Below are positions 46,982 through 57,785 of a stretch of 60,000 nt of DNA, piece after piece. This stretch comes from Zygnema cylindricum. Taxonomy: Eukaryota > Streptophyta > Zygnematophyceae > Zygnematales > Zygnemataceae. A program made the translations under genes and the position numbers. The DNA lies in NCBI GenBank assembly GCA_037447655.1, contig JBBHKE010002744.1, forward strand, positions 126,001 to 186,000, in the 5' to 3' direction. The number at the start of each line of letters is the position of its first letter. Within the stretch, counting starts at the first letter, position 1. A model generated the notes under the pieces. The model was not told where the DNA came from. It searched no databases and saw nothing but the letters and a program-made list of their open reading frames with translations.

Positions 46982-49900
46982 ATTCTTGTCCGAGAGAATA
47001 CATTCGAAATCCGGAGGGGAGTTAAGAATGGACAAGCCTTGGCTGCTGGAGCAAGTTGGAGAAACAAAGATTCACGGAAACCCCTTGGAAGTCATGGAGG
47101 GGAAGACCTGAAAAATCAATCCGATCAATCCAGAACAAGGGGACCAAAGGGGCTTTGTCATTTTTGTAAGAAACCCGGGCATTACATGGCAGAATGTACC
47201 AAACTGACCGAGCTTCGGATAAAGGAGGGGCAGACCGGGGGTCAAACACGAGGGAAGAAAAAGGCACTTGTCACACAGGTACTCGAGGATGAATCCGATG
47301 AGGAGGACGACGAATTTCTTTTGGATGAGGAGTTGGAGGCAAAAACAGAAGTCGAAATTCCACGAAAGCATAAATGTGCTTTCAATGGACTGAAAGGTGA
47401 AAGAGGCTGGATTGTGGATTCAGGTGCATCCATGCATATGTGCAAAGATAAGCATATATTTACTAGGTTGAGAAAGATCCCTACAGTAGAGATTGAATAT
47501 GGGGATGGGAGGGTAGTGACCACTACTTATGTAGGATCGGTAGATCTGAAAGTAGTAGTGGAGGGAAAAACCTCAATAGTTACGTTCTCCGATGTATTGT
47601 TTTTTCCGGAGCTAAACAAAAATCTTATCTTTACGTCTGTATTAGATAACAAAGGATTTGAAACTAGCACCGCAAAAAGAGTCTTTACAGCTAGTTTTGA
47701 GGAAGATGGGTATTTCACTGCTGAGAAAGGTAGCCAAGGAATGTTCAGGCTTGCTTTAAGTAATGAAAAACTCAAACTTTACTATGCTGAAGTCAATGAT
47801 ATTATGTTGTGGCATAAGAGACTTAGGCATATGAATCTAGAAAAGTTAAGAGAAATGAAAAAGTTGGGAGTAGTTAAAGGGATACGCTTTGGGGAAAATG
47901 ATAATGTGAGTAATTGCAGTGGGTGTGCTCAAGGTAAAGCACATAGATTGCCATTCCCAAAGGAAGCAACTTATAAAGGAGAAAAAGTTCTTGATTTGGT
48001 ACACATGGACATTTGGGGACCGGCGAGAGTGCCATCACCCGGAGGCAAAAGATGTATGCTAACCATAACAGATGATTGGTCCCGGTACTCCCGGGTATAC
48101 TTTCTGAAAAATAAATCACAAACTCCGGAGTATTTCAAACAATATAAGGCATGGGTCGAGAAACTTCACGAGACCTCAATATAAAGAGTAAGAAGTGACA
48201 ATGGAGGGGAATATACCTCCAATCAATTTGAGGAGTTCTTAAGGGAGGATGGTGTTCAACATCAAAAGAAAGTTCCAGAAAACGCGAAAAAGAATGGTGT
48301 TGCCGAGAGATTGAATAGGACACTAAATGATAATGCCCGGAGTATGTTGTCAGATAAAAGGATAGGAAATTTTTTTTGGGCAGAAGCTATGAATTGTGCA
48401 AATTATTTGAGAAACATAGTTCAAACTTCGACGGTGAAAGGCCAAACTCCATATGAGAAATGGACCGGCCGAAAACCAGATCTATCTCACTTAAAGGTTT
48501 TCGGTAGTAAAGTCTTCAGTTTAGATACAGATAAATCAAATTGGAAACTAGATCCTAAAGGGAAACCCGGATACTTGCTAGGATATGATGAGGATGTAAA
48601 AGGGTATAGAGTGTATGATCTAAAGAGAGAAGATATAATATTAGTAAAACATCTGGTAGCTATGGATGAAGGGAAGTCGGTTGATCCCTTTAAATCCTCA
48701 TAATCAGTTAGTGTCAGAGTTGAGTCAGACAATTCTGATGACTTTCATCTCCCCAACTATCCAGATTTTCAAGAAGACGATACTCTTGCAGGTTCGGATG
48801 ATATTCTTGCAGATTCAAAACAGACAGAGAAAGACTTGAACTTGGAAACACCAATGACACAAGCGGAAGACGTGGTGGAAACAGATATGGATCCGAGGGA
48901 CAGAGGAGAAGCCGTGGTGAATCAAAAGAATCCACGAGAACCATCTATTCCAGCCGCAGATTTTGAGGGGGGGAGAAGAGGCAGCAAAAGGCTTCAAGAG
49001 AAACAAGTTAATAACAAGGTAACTAAACTATCTCACCCGGATGAACCTCAAACATATGAAGAGGCAATGAACTGTCCGGAAAGAAACCGGTGGAAGATGG
49101 AAATCAGTGAAAAGATGGCTTCAATCATGGCGGCTGATACATGGGAGCTGGTGGACTGTCCACCCGTTAGAAAACCAATTCGATGTAAGTGGGTTTTCAA
49201 ACTAAAACTGAATCCGGACAATACAATTGAGCGGTATAAGGCTTGGTTAGTGGCGAAAGGTTTTACTCAGAAAGTGGGAATAGACTACGAAGAAACCTTC
49301 TCTGCAGTCGTCAGACTTCCCTCGGTCCAAATACTTCTTAGTCTGGCACCTATAGAAGACATGGAAGTACACTAGATAGACATAAAGAGAGCGTTCCTAC
49401 ATGAAGAACTAGAGGAGGAGATTTTCATGCGACAGCCGGAAGGATTCATGGAACAAGGAGAGGAAACAAAGGTATGTCGGCTGATCAAATCTCTCTATGG
49501 TTTGAAACAGGCGCCCAGACAATGGAACAAGAAACTTGATGAATTCCTTACCGGTCTTGGATACATCTGCATCAGTTCAGATCATTCAATTTATGTTTTT
49601 GAAGATGAGGAAGGTGTCATCTTTATTGCAATTTACGTTGATGATCTTCTTGTTCTAAATAAGTTGTTAAAGAAAATTAACAAACTAAATACAGATCTAA
49701 AGGGAAGATTCGAAATGAAGGATATGGGGGAGGCTAGATATATTGTGGGAATAGAAGTAGAGAGAGATAGGAAGAAGAGGATAATAAGACAAACTCAAAA
49801 AGAGGCAATTGAAAACATGCTGGAAAACTTTCAGACGAACAAAGCCAACACTTGCACGACTCCCATGGATCTAAAGAAGGGAAGTGAGGGGAGTGAAGAA

Positions 49901-50640
49901 GGAGACATCCTAATTCTAGATGATAACTAGGTCCAGAGGAAAAGAAGTTTATGCAGACTATTATATACAGACACGTAGTGGGCAGTCTGATATATTATAT
50001 GAATTGTACCACACCAGATTTGGCTGCAGCTGTAGGAGTGCTAAGTAGGAGTCTCAATGCTCCTACCAAAAGGGATTGGGAAGCAGCAAAAATGGTCCTC
50101 AGATATCTCATAGGAACTAGGGATCTATGGCTACATCTGGGTGGGGAAAAAACTGCCATCACCACTTAAAGTGATGCCAGCTATGTGGATGCTCCGACGA
50201 GAAGATGTACATCTGGATATGTGTTTATGTGGGGAATGGTGCTTGTTGCTAGAGTAGTAAGCTGCAAAAGGTCATTGCTCAGTCTACCATGGAGGCAGAG
50301 TATATGGCATCTTGCTCAGCTGTGAAGGAATTAATGTGGGTCAAATCCTTGCTTGGTGAATTGGGGCATCTTAAGAGTGGAATTCAGAAAATATTTTGTG
50401 ATAATCAAGCAGCAATTCCAATTGCTGCTAATCCCAAACATCATTTTAAAGCAAAACACATGGACATCAAACTTAGCTTTGTTAGGAAAAAGGTGGAGAA
50501 CAAAATAATAAGTCTAGAATACATACGAGACAGTGAGATGGTGGAAAACATGATGACTAAGCCTGTACCTTCTCCTAAATTATTTTTTTGCAGAGAGAGA
50601 TGTGGACTTAAAATTAAAAGTGACTAGAAAATAAGGGGAG

Positions 50641-51626
50641 TGTTGAAATTAAAGGTATTTTCTAGGTTATTTAAATGATTTAAATAGGAGCGGGAAAAAG
50701 CAGAGGCAGCCTACTTCTAGCTTCTCTCTCTAGCCCCCATACTTGTCGTAGTCACTAAAGGCTGGAGAGGAAGCTAGAGCCATGGTTGCCTATGCTCCTT
50801 CTCGACTCAGAAGGCAGATCCTTGGTAAACTAACCAAAAGGATTGACGGACCCAAGATTTGATCTTGGTACCTACCATCCGTCAAAGTAGCCGTTAGTCT
50901 TACCCTATAGTCTAAGACCAGTGCTAAGTTTATAGGGTACGATAGTTACTTAAAGATGACGAAATAGAGAAGTTTCATTTACTAACAAACGGACCACAAT
51001 CACACACACAGTTAAAATAGAATTACACCGGAAATGTACTACTTGTATTTTAACGGCTATAAATTAAGGCCGACATCAATCTAACGACGAAGAAAGAAGC
51101 CGGCATCGCGGAATGGTCAATTTGGCGGTTTACGGTCATAACCACAACGAGTGGCACGTGGCAGCATGGCATTGGATGACGGCATCTCTAAGACATACTA
51201 TGGCGAACTTGGAAATGGCAGGCGTCGTCTTTCTGGCCATGTCGTACAATGGCCGTACAGAAAGTACTTCGGACCAAGTACCATTCTGTACTGTACAATC
51301 AATTGATTGGCTCCGTTCATCAGTAGGAGAGGGTTTAGAGAGGGGTTTAGGACTTAGAAAATTAGAGGTAGCCGCCTCTCTCTCACAAATATTTTCTATA
51401 AAAGGGTCATCTTTGACCATTGATAATTAACTACTCAGGGGAGCAATTCAAGGATTTTTTAGTGGCAGACTCAGGGGAGTCAACCCTTCCAAGGGGTGTA
51501 GTTTGGTCAGTCTGTATTCTGTCACGATGTCAGCAATATTCAAACAAAGCTTAAAGAACTAAGGTTATCCTAGAGGCTTATAGAAAGTTGCCTACTCTGA
51601 GTACCAATGGAGGTCTCTGAGTTACA
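50641..51626 (+). repeat. RT2 3' LTR
   Basis: It starts TGTTGAAATTAAAGG after AAATAAGGGGAG and ends GAGTTACA before the GTCCT duplication. A G-box is at 51155-51160 and a tRNA-like segment at about 50856-50919. Confidence 0.9.
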
Positions 51627-52403
51627 GTCCTCAACCTTGTACTCATCTGAGGTACCCTGAATTGGTGGCAATGGGGTATGCGGGCGTCGATTAGAGGAGC
51701 ATTATCCAAGAAAGCTTTGTAACTCCGTAATGTTTGTCGGCTGGGGCCACTCCTTCACCGCCCTAGTTTTGTTAGGATCCAATGCGATTCCATCCTGGCT
51801 CACCACATGACCCAAAAACTTAATTTTCTCCTTCAAGAAGTCACATTTACTCCGCTTTGCGTACAACTTCTTCTCCCAAAAGACTTGTAATACCGTTCGC
51901 AGGTGCTCCATATGATCCTCCAGCGTCTTGCTATACACCAAGATGTCATCTAAGAAGACAATTACGAAGGCGTCCAAATATTGCCGAAAGATGGAATTCA
52001 TCAAATGCATAAAGGTTGCTGCTGCGTTGGTCAATCCGAACTGTTTAACCCGAAATTGGAAATAACCGTACCGAGTTCTAAATGGCGTCTTTTCCACATC
52101 TTCCTCAATAATTTTCATTTGGTGATAGCCATTTCGCAAGTCTTTCTTCGAAAAGTGTTTAGCACCTCGTAGTAGATCGAACAGTTCGTCTATCCTCGGT
52201 AGAGGGTACGCATTTTTCACTATTAACTTGTTTAGCGCTCGGTTGTCCACACACATCCGAAAACCTCCATCCTTCTTATTCACGAAGAGAACGGGGGCTC
52301 CATACTGTGACTTGCTCAGTTCGATTGCTCCGGCTTCGACCAACTTTGCAAGCTGCTTTTTGAGTTCATGTAATTCGGTGTAGCTCATCTTGTACATCCG
52401 ATT
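51627..52403 (-). pseudogene. Gypsy chromovirus reverse transcriptase and integrase tail, internally deleted
   Basis: The minus strand encodes Ty3/gypsy reverse transcriptase with ordered landmarks: [74 protein letters not shown], the catalytic [11 protein letters not shown], and [11 protein letters not shown]. The frame stops at 51702 after LQSFLG. The next 70 bases, in another frame, already encode the linker before the chromodomain (RPHTPLPPIQG). RNase H and the integrase core are therefore deleted, roughly 2-2.5 kb. RT3 is inserted just upstream on the coding strand and RT2 just downstream. Confidence 0.9.
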
Positions 52404-52609
52404 TGTTGAAATAAGTAGTTTTTAATATATTTTCTAGGTCTAAATTTGTTAGAAAAGAAAAAGTAGGCAGTCTGCCTCTATCTCTTCTCTCTCTCTCGCC
52501 CCCATACTTGTTGTAGTCACTAAAGGAGGGAGAGAGAGAGCAATGGAGCCATGGCTGCCTCAACTCCATAGGAAGGACTAAAGAGTGGCTTAAGCCACTC
52601 TCAACAAAA

Positions 52610-52679
52610 GGTTGAGTCCGGAAGGACTCGAACCCCCGACCGGTAGAGCGCGGCGTAGCCGTTAGCTCTAACCAGTCTG
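52610..52679 (-). other. tRNA-like segment in RT3 LTR (antisense)
   Basis: The minus strand reads CTGGTTAGAGCTAACGG, like a tRNA D-arm/A-box, and about 35 bases on GGGGGTTCGAGTCC, which fits the B-box consensus GWTCRANNC. A TTTT run follows shortly after. The acceptor stem is not convincing, so this is not a functional tRNA gene. The same segment is in the 3' LTR at 57992-58061, and counterparts occur in RT1 and RT2. Confidence 0.6.
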
Positions 52680-53222
52680 TCGTAGAGGTCCGTTAGGAGA
52701 TATAGGGTTTCATTAGTATTTAAACTATTGTAATGTACTAGATTCATTTAACTGAAACCCACAACGCCACACATAGATACAGTTCTACGAAATACGAAGT
52801 ACTGTACTTGTTTGAAATGGATATCGCGCATTTTGTTTCGAAAGCGAAACAAATATCGCGCAAGTATTTATTACGTCCGAGATTGAATTTCATGTCAAAT
52901 CTAACGGCGCACATTATCGCCGAAATCCCGGAATGGTCATTTTGGCATTTAGTGACGTGGCATGACCTGGCGCCACGTGGGAAGACATCATTCGGTCGCG
53001 GGAATTCTGAGGAACGTACGGACGAGTGGAAAGTGGACACGCGTCCACTTAATGGCCTTGTCGTACAGAGGCCGTACAGAAAGTACATCGGCAGTAGTAC
53101 TTTCTTGTACTATACAAATTTTGATTGGTTCGTACAAGCAATAGATAGGAGCTGTGAGAGGGAAGTAGGAAAAACTAGGACTTAGGAAAATTTAGATAAA
53201 TAGTCCTCTCTCTGAGAGTTTG

Positions 53223-53229
53223 TATAAAT
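53223..53229 (+). promoter_or_regulatory. Candidate TATA box of RT3 LTR
   Basis: TATAAAT lies about 215 bases before the LTR end, with the same sequence at 58606-58612 in the 3' LTR. It follows the GTAC-rich block, as expected for a U3 promoter. Confidence 0.45.
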
Positions 53230-53423
53230 TGGCATCTTTACCACCCTATAACTTATCGCCTGGTTGGCCTTTTTCAGTGATTCTTTTTTCTACGGACTCA
53301 GGGGAGTCCACGCTACACAAGGGTGCAGTCAAATTGTCGGTTTGCCTTCTTGGGCAGCAGTGGTTGTGGCTTAAAGTGGGTTAGTTAAATACTATCTAGA
53401 GGCTTCCTGTATTCAATGGTCCA

Positions 53424-54392
53424 ATGGAGGACACAGAATTGCGGGTTATGGGCCCACCCTCTAGGGTGCCCACCTTCAATGGATCTGGGTTCATCTATTG
53501 GGAAGCCATGATGATGGGAGCTTTGTGTGAAAAACGATACTGGGGTATCGTCAGTGGACAAGTGAAACGTCCACCTTCGGGAACTCCACCAGGATTTGGG
53601 GGAGTAAGGTTTCCTGCAACAACGGCTGCCTCGGCGGAGGAGGCAGATGATGGGGACAGCAGTGTGTCCGAAAAGGGGAAAGGGAAGGAGACACCCCTCA
53701 CTCCTATTGCCACAGTATCGGGAGCGGCAATCGTGAAGACCGTGGAGAACGATACTCAAATGTGGGAGGATGTAAACATGGCTGCCAAGAAATTCATTCT
53801 GAGGCACCTCACTCAAGGTTTGGCCACTCCTCATCTTCACATTTACAAGGCCGAGGAGTTGTGGGTGAGTTTGGTGGAAATTTATAAAGCTAGAACTATT
53901 CAGGAGCTCCAGTTGGCTGAGCAAAAGCTACTGAGTTACACTTACAAAGGAGGAAAGATGTTAGATTACTGTAATGATCTTTCTTGTTTGTATACGGAAA
54001 TGGAAAGTGCCGGGTGGATAGGTACAATGAAAATGAAAGTTAACACCCTTATCATGAAATTACCAAATGAGTTCGAAAACTTAGTGTACCGAGTACAGGG
54101 AATGCCTGATAGTTCATGGAAATGGAACACAGTAGTCAGGATGATACTTGTGCAGGAAAACACAATGGAGATTAGGAGAGGAGGAAAGAGTATTCAAGCT
54201 CTAGCAGTAGGAGGGGACCGATGGGGGAAGGACTCGAAGAAACCTTATAGAGGGGAAAGAGAAGATTCAGGGGGACAAAGGCCCCCAAAGGGTCTTTGTC
54301 ATTATTGCAAAAAGCCGGGACACTTTGTTGCAGATTGTGTCAAGCTATCAGAGTTGAGGCTCCAAGAGAACCGTGGAGGGGGTTCTTCCTGA
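53424..54392 (+). CDS. RT3 gag
   Basis: A 322-codon frame from the ATG at 53424, inside the 5' LTR, continues through the primer site. The N-terminus reads MEDTELRVMGPPSRVP. A capsid-like region follows (MAAKKFILRHLTQGLATPHL, LMDY-type blocks around residues 110-210), then the zinc knuckle CHYCKKPGHFVADC near residue 293, which binds RNA. It ends in TGA at 54390, where RT1 and RT2 have a CGA arginine codon followed by the same GKKKALV sequence. The stop is probably a C-to-T mutation in one gag-pol frame rather than a natural gag end. Confidence 0.8.
   Translation: MEDTELRVMGPPSRVPTFNGSGFIYWEAMMMGALCEKRYWGIVSGQVKRPPSGTPPGFGGVRFPATTAASAEEADDGDSSVSEKGKGKETPLTPIATVSGAAIVKTVENDTQMWEDVNMAAKKFILRHLTQGLATPHLHIYKAEELWVSLVEIYKARTIQELQLAEQKLLSYTYKGGKMLDYCNDLSCLYTEMESAGWIGTMKMKVNTLIMKLPNEFENLVYRVQGMPDSSWKWNTVVRMILVQENTMEIRRGGKSIQALAVGGDRWGKDSKKPYRGEREDSGGQRPPKGLCHYCKKPGHFVADCVKLSELRLQENRGGGSS
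53444..53458 (+). other. RT3 primer-binding site (half initiator tRNA-Met)
   Basis: GGTTATGGGCCCACC follows the 5' LTR. It is identical to RT1 and complementary to the initiator tRNA-Met anticodon arm. It is also coding: it encodes VMGP within gag. Confidence 0.8.
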
Positions 54393-57300
54393 GGGAAGAA
54401 AAAGGCACTTGTCGTTACAAAAGTGTCAGGAGAAACCGAGGATGAGTCCTCTGAGGAGGGTGGGGAGCTTCTTCTTGACGAGAGTTTGGAGGAGAAGGAG
54501 ATTCCTCGGAGGCAGAAGTGTGCCCTTGGAGCCATCCGGGAAGCTCCACAGGAAAGATGGATCATCGACTCAGGTGCATCCATGCATATGTGTCGTGATA
54601 AAGAACTCTTCACTAAGTTAAGAAAGATTCCTACTGTAGAGATAGAGTATGGGGATGGGAGAATGGTTACTACAGATCTAGTGGGATCAGTAGATTTGAA
54701 AGTCTTAGTGGAGGGTAAGACTTCTATACTTACATTCTCAGATGAACTTTACATTCCTTAGCTGAGTAAGAATCTTGTCTCTACGTCTGTGTTAGATGAC
54801 AAAGAGTTTGATACCTTCACCAGAAAGGGAGTCTTTACAGCTAAGTATGGGAATGAAGTTTACTTCACAGCAAATAAGGGTAGCCAAGGAATGTTTAGGC
54901 TTAACTTGAGTAATGAAAAGAAGAATGCTTACTATGTTGGTGTTCCTAAGGTGATGATTTGGCATAAGCGGTTGGGGCATGTACATTTTGATAGGTTAAG
55001 GGAAATGAAAAATCTTGGGGTAGTAGATGGCATTCAGTTTGGGGATAATGAAATGATGGATGATTGTAGTGGTTGTGCTTAAAGTAAGGCTCACAGACTT
55101 CCCTTTCCCAAAGCCGCCACATATAGAGGTAAGAAAGTATTAGATTTAGTCCACACAGATATTTGGGGGCCTGCAAAAGTACCTTTGGTTGGAGGAAAGA
55201 GGTTTATGATAACAATAACCGATGACTGGTCTAGATACTCTAGAGTCTACTTTCTGAAAACAAAGTATGAAGCATCAACTTACTTCAAAGAATATAAAGC
55301 TTGGAGTGAGAAGTTGCATGAAACCCCCATTAAGAGGATAAGGAGTGATAATAGGGGGGAATATACCTCTAACGAGTTTGAGGAATATTTGAGAGATGAG
55401 GGAGTGCAGCACCAAAAAACTGTACCATATAACCTAGAACAAAATGGGGTAGCTGAGTGGTTGAATAGAACACTAGGAGATAGTGCATGCAGTATGTTGG
55501 CAGACAAGAAAATAGGAAAGAGATTTTGGGCAGAGGCAATGAACTGTGCCAACTATATTAAAAATAGAGTCCTTACCTCAGCTGTAAAGGGAGTGACACC
55601 TTATGAGAGATGGGTTGGAAGGAAACCAGATATCTCACACCTTAAAGCATTTGGTAGCCAAGTGTATAGTCTTGAAACGGATAGGAAAAACTGGAAACTA
55701 GATGCTAAGGGAAAACCTGGATACTTTGTGGGATATGATGAGGATGTTAAGGGATATAGAGTCTATGACTTAGCAAAGAAAGATATCATTCTGGTCAAAC
55801 ACTTAGTTGTCATGGATGAAGGGAAGTCATTTGACCCCTTCAAATATACAAAGAAGATAAGGATCAGATTTGAGTCCGAAAGTGAGGAGAACTCACTCGT
55901 TTCCGAAAAAGACATGAATGAAACTGTGATTACAGATTCAGGGGAGATCGAAGATACAGGAGACTCACCGGAAACCTCACATACTCCTATGGACTTCGAG
56001 GAGATGGAAGAAGCGGGACAAGATACGGTTTTTATGGACTGGGGAGCCGATGAGACAGTGAGAAGAAATCCAAGACTTCCATCCATTCCAGCTTCGGAGT
56101 TTGAGGGAGGAAGGAGGAGCAGCAAAAGGATACAGGAAAAACAAGCTGCCCATAAGGTAACTAAGCTATCTCACCCAGATGAGCCTCAGTCTTACTTAGA
56201 GGCAGTGAATAGTCCAGAGAAAGAAAGATGGATTAGAGCCATAAATGATGAGATGGCTTCTATCATGGAAGAAAATACTTGGGAACTAGCGGATTGCCCT
56301 CCAGACAGAAAACCTATTGGATGTAAATGGGTATTTAAACTAAAACTGACCCAGATAATACAATTGAGAGGTATAAGGCTCGATTGGTAGCGAAGGGGTT
56401 CACCCAAAAAGAGGGGATTGACTATGAGGAGACCTTTGCTCCAGTTGTTCGGTTCCCATCGGTAAGGATTCTCCTCAGTCTGGCCGCAGCGGAAGACATG
56501 GAAATTCACCAGATGGATATTAAGACTGCTTTTCTTAATGGTGAGTTAGAGGAAGAAATTTTTATGAGACAACCCGAGGGGTTTGTGGAAGAAGGAGAAG
56601 AGAGCAAAGTGTGCAGGCTCATAAAGTCCTTATATGGACTGAAACAGGCTCCCCGACAGTGGAATAAGAAACTAGATGAGTTTCTCACCGATCTGGGATA
56701 CATCCGGATCATCTTTGACCATTCTATCTATATGTTTGAAGATGAGAATGGTGTCATTTTTATTCCAATTTATATGGATGATCTGCTTGTGTTAAGTAAG
56801 TCTTTAGAGAATATCAATAGGCTAAACAAAGATCTTAGGGGCAGATTTGATATGAAGGATTTAGAGGAGGCAAAATATATTTTGGGGATCCAAATGGAGA
56901 GAGATAGGGGGAAGAACATTATCAGAGTTACTCAGAAAGAAGCAATAGGTAATATGTTTGAGAAATTCCAGATGCAAAATGCTAACAGTTGTACCACTCC
57001 CATGGACTTGAAAAAAGGAAGTGATGGGAGTGTAGAACGAGGAGTGATGATCTTAGACAATCAGATGAGTCCAGAGGAGAGAGAGTTCATGAAGTCTATC
57101 CCTTATACACAGGTCGTAGGAAGCTTAATCTATTTTATGAATTGTACCAGGCCGGACATAGCGGCGGCAGTTGGTGTACTCAGTAGGAGTCTTAATGATC
57201 CTAAAAAGAGGGATTGGGAGGCAGCCAAGAGAGTCATGAGATATCTGGTGGGAACTAGAGAGTTATTATTGCATTTGGGAGGGGAGCACACAAACATCAC

Positions 57301-57772
57301 TACTTGGAGTGATGCCAGTTATGGGGACGCACCTATGAGACGATGCACTTCTGGGTATGTGCTGTATGTTGGGGAAGGTGCTTGCTGTTGGAGCAATAAG
57401 CAACAAAAGGTGGTTGCTCGGTCTACTACGGAGGCTGAGTATATGGCGTCTTGTTCTGCTTTGAAAGAACTAATGTGGGTGAAGTCATTATTGCAAGAAC
57501 TAGGATATATGAAGGAGGGAGTGCATGAAATCTTTTGCGATAATCAAGCTGCAATCGCAATCGCAGCCAATCAATAACATCATTTCAAAGCAAAACATAT
57601 GGACATAAGATTAAGCTTCGTAAGAGAAAAAGTTGAAAATAAAATTTTAAATCTTGTGTATAGACCTGATGAAGAAATGGTGGCTGACATGATGACCAAA
57701 CCTGTGCCCTCTCCTAAATTAAAATATTGTCGGGAGAAATGCGGGTTAAAAGAAAAATTAAAATTTGACTAG
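54393..57772 (+). pseudogene. RT3 pol, near-complete with few lesions
   Basis: Protease has WIIDSGASMHMC at about 54560. Integrase has the zinc finger HKRLGHVHF..DDCSGCA (54960-55082) and the core region WGPAKV, ITDDWSRYSRVYF and NGVAEWLNRTLGD. Reverse transcriptase has MDIKTAFLNGELEEEIF and the catalytic IYMDDLLVL (about 56775). RNase H has SDASYGDAPMRRCTSGYV, TEAEYMA and DNQAAIAIA. Lesions: stops at about 54761 (GAG to TAG), 55080 (CAA to TAA) and 57575 (AAA to TAA) by comparison with RT1/RT2, and a one-base loss near 56346 shifting the frame. Pol ends with TAG at 57770, overlapping the polypurine tract. Confidence 0.88.
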
Positions 57773-57785
57773 AAAATAAGGGGAG

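Larger units (their letters stand above)
45070..50627 (+). pseudogene. RT2 gag-pol, interrupted by a solo LTR
   Basis: The start codon at 45070 is inside the LTR and the frame passes through the primer site without a stop. Gag is broken by TGA at about 45418 and other stops, and is cut at 45804-46986 by the reversed solo LTR. It resumes as VRENTFEIRRG and stays open to 48184 through the zinc knuckle, protease and integrase zinc finger (HKRLRHMNL..CSGCAQGKAHR). Integrase continues at 48311-48703, reverse transcriptase at 48836-49930 with the intact catalytic block IYVDDLLVL, and RNase H at 49951-50627 (SDASYV, TMEAEYMA, DNQAA). Several single-base stops separate these blocks. Confidence 0.85.
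44098..51626 (+). mobile_element. Ty1/copia LTR retrotransposon RT2
   Basis: The target duplication GTCCT lies at 44093-44097 and 51627-51631. LTRs are 44098-45089 and 50641-51626, starting TGTTGAAATT; the left ends TTGCA and the right TTACA. The primer site is at 45090-45104 and the polypurine tract ends at 50640. Without the nested solo LTR it is about 6.35 kb, like RT1 and RT3. It is inserted inside the chromodomain of the minus-strand gypsy element. Domains in order: gag, zinc knuckle CHFCKKPGHYMAEC, protease WIVDSGASMHMC, integrase, reverse transcriptase with YVDD, RNase H. Confidence 0.9.
52404..53443 (+). repeat. RT3 5' LTR
   Basis: G-box at 52974-52979, GTAC motifs clustered at 53015-53130, candidate TATA box at 53223-53229, antisense tRNA-like segment at 52610-52679. 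The gag start codon lies 20 bases before the LTR end. Confidence 0.9.

Noticed and set aside
45070-50627. Active copia polyprotein
   Set aside because: Interrupted by a solo LTR and several stops; catalytic blocks remain but the frame is not continuous.
52610-52679. Functional tRNA gene
   Set aside because: A-box and B-box resemblance only. The acceptor stem does not pair and the segment sits inside an LTR, repeated in both LTRs.
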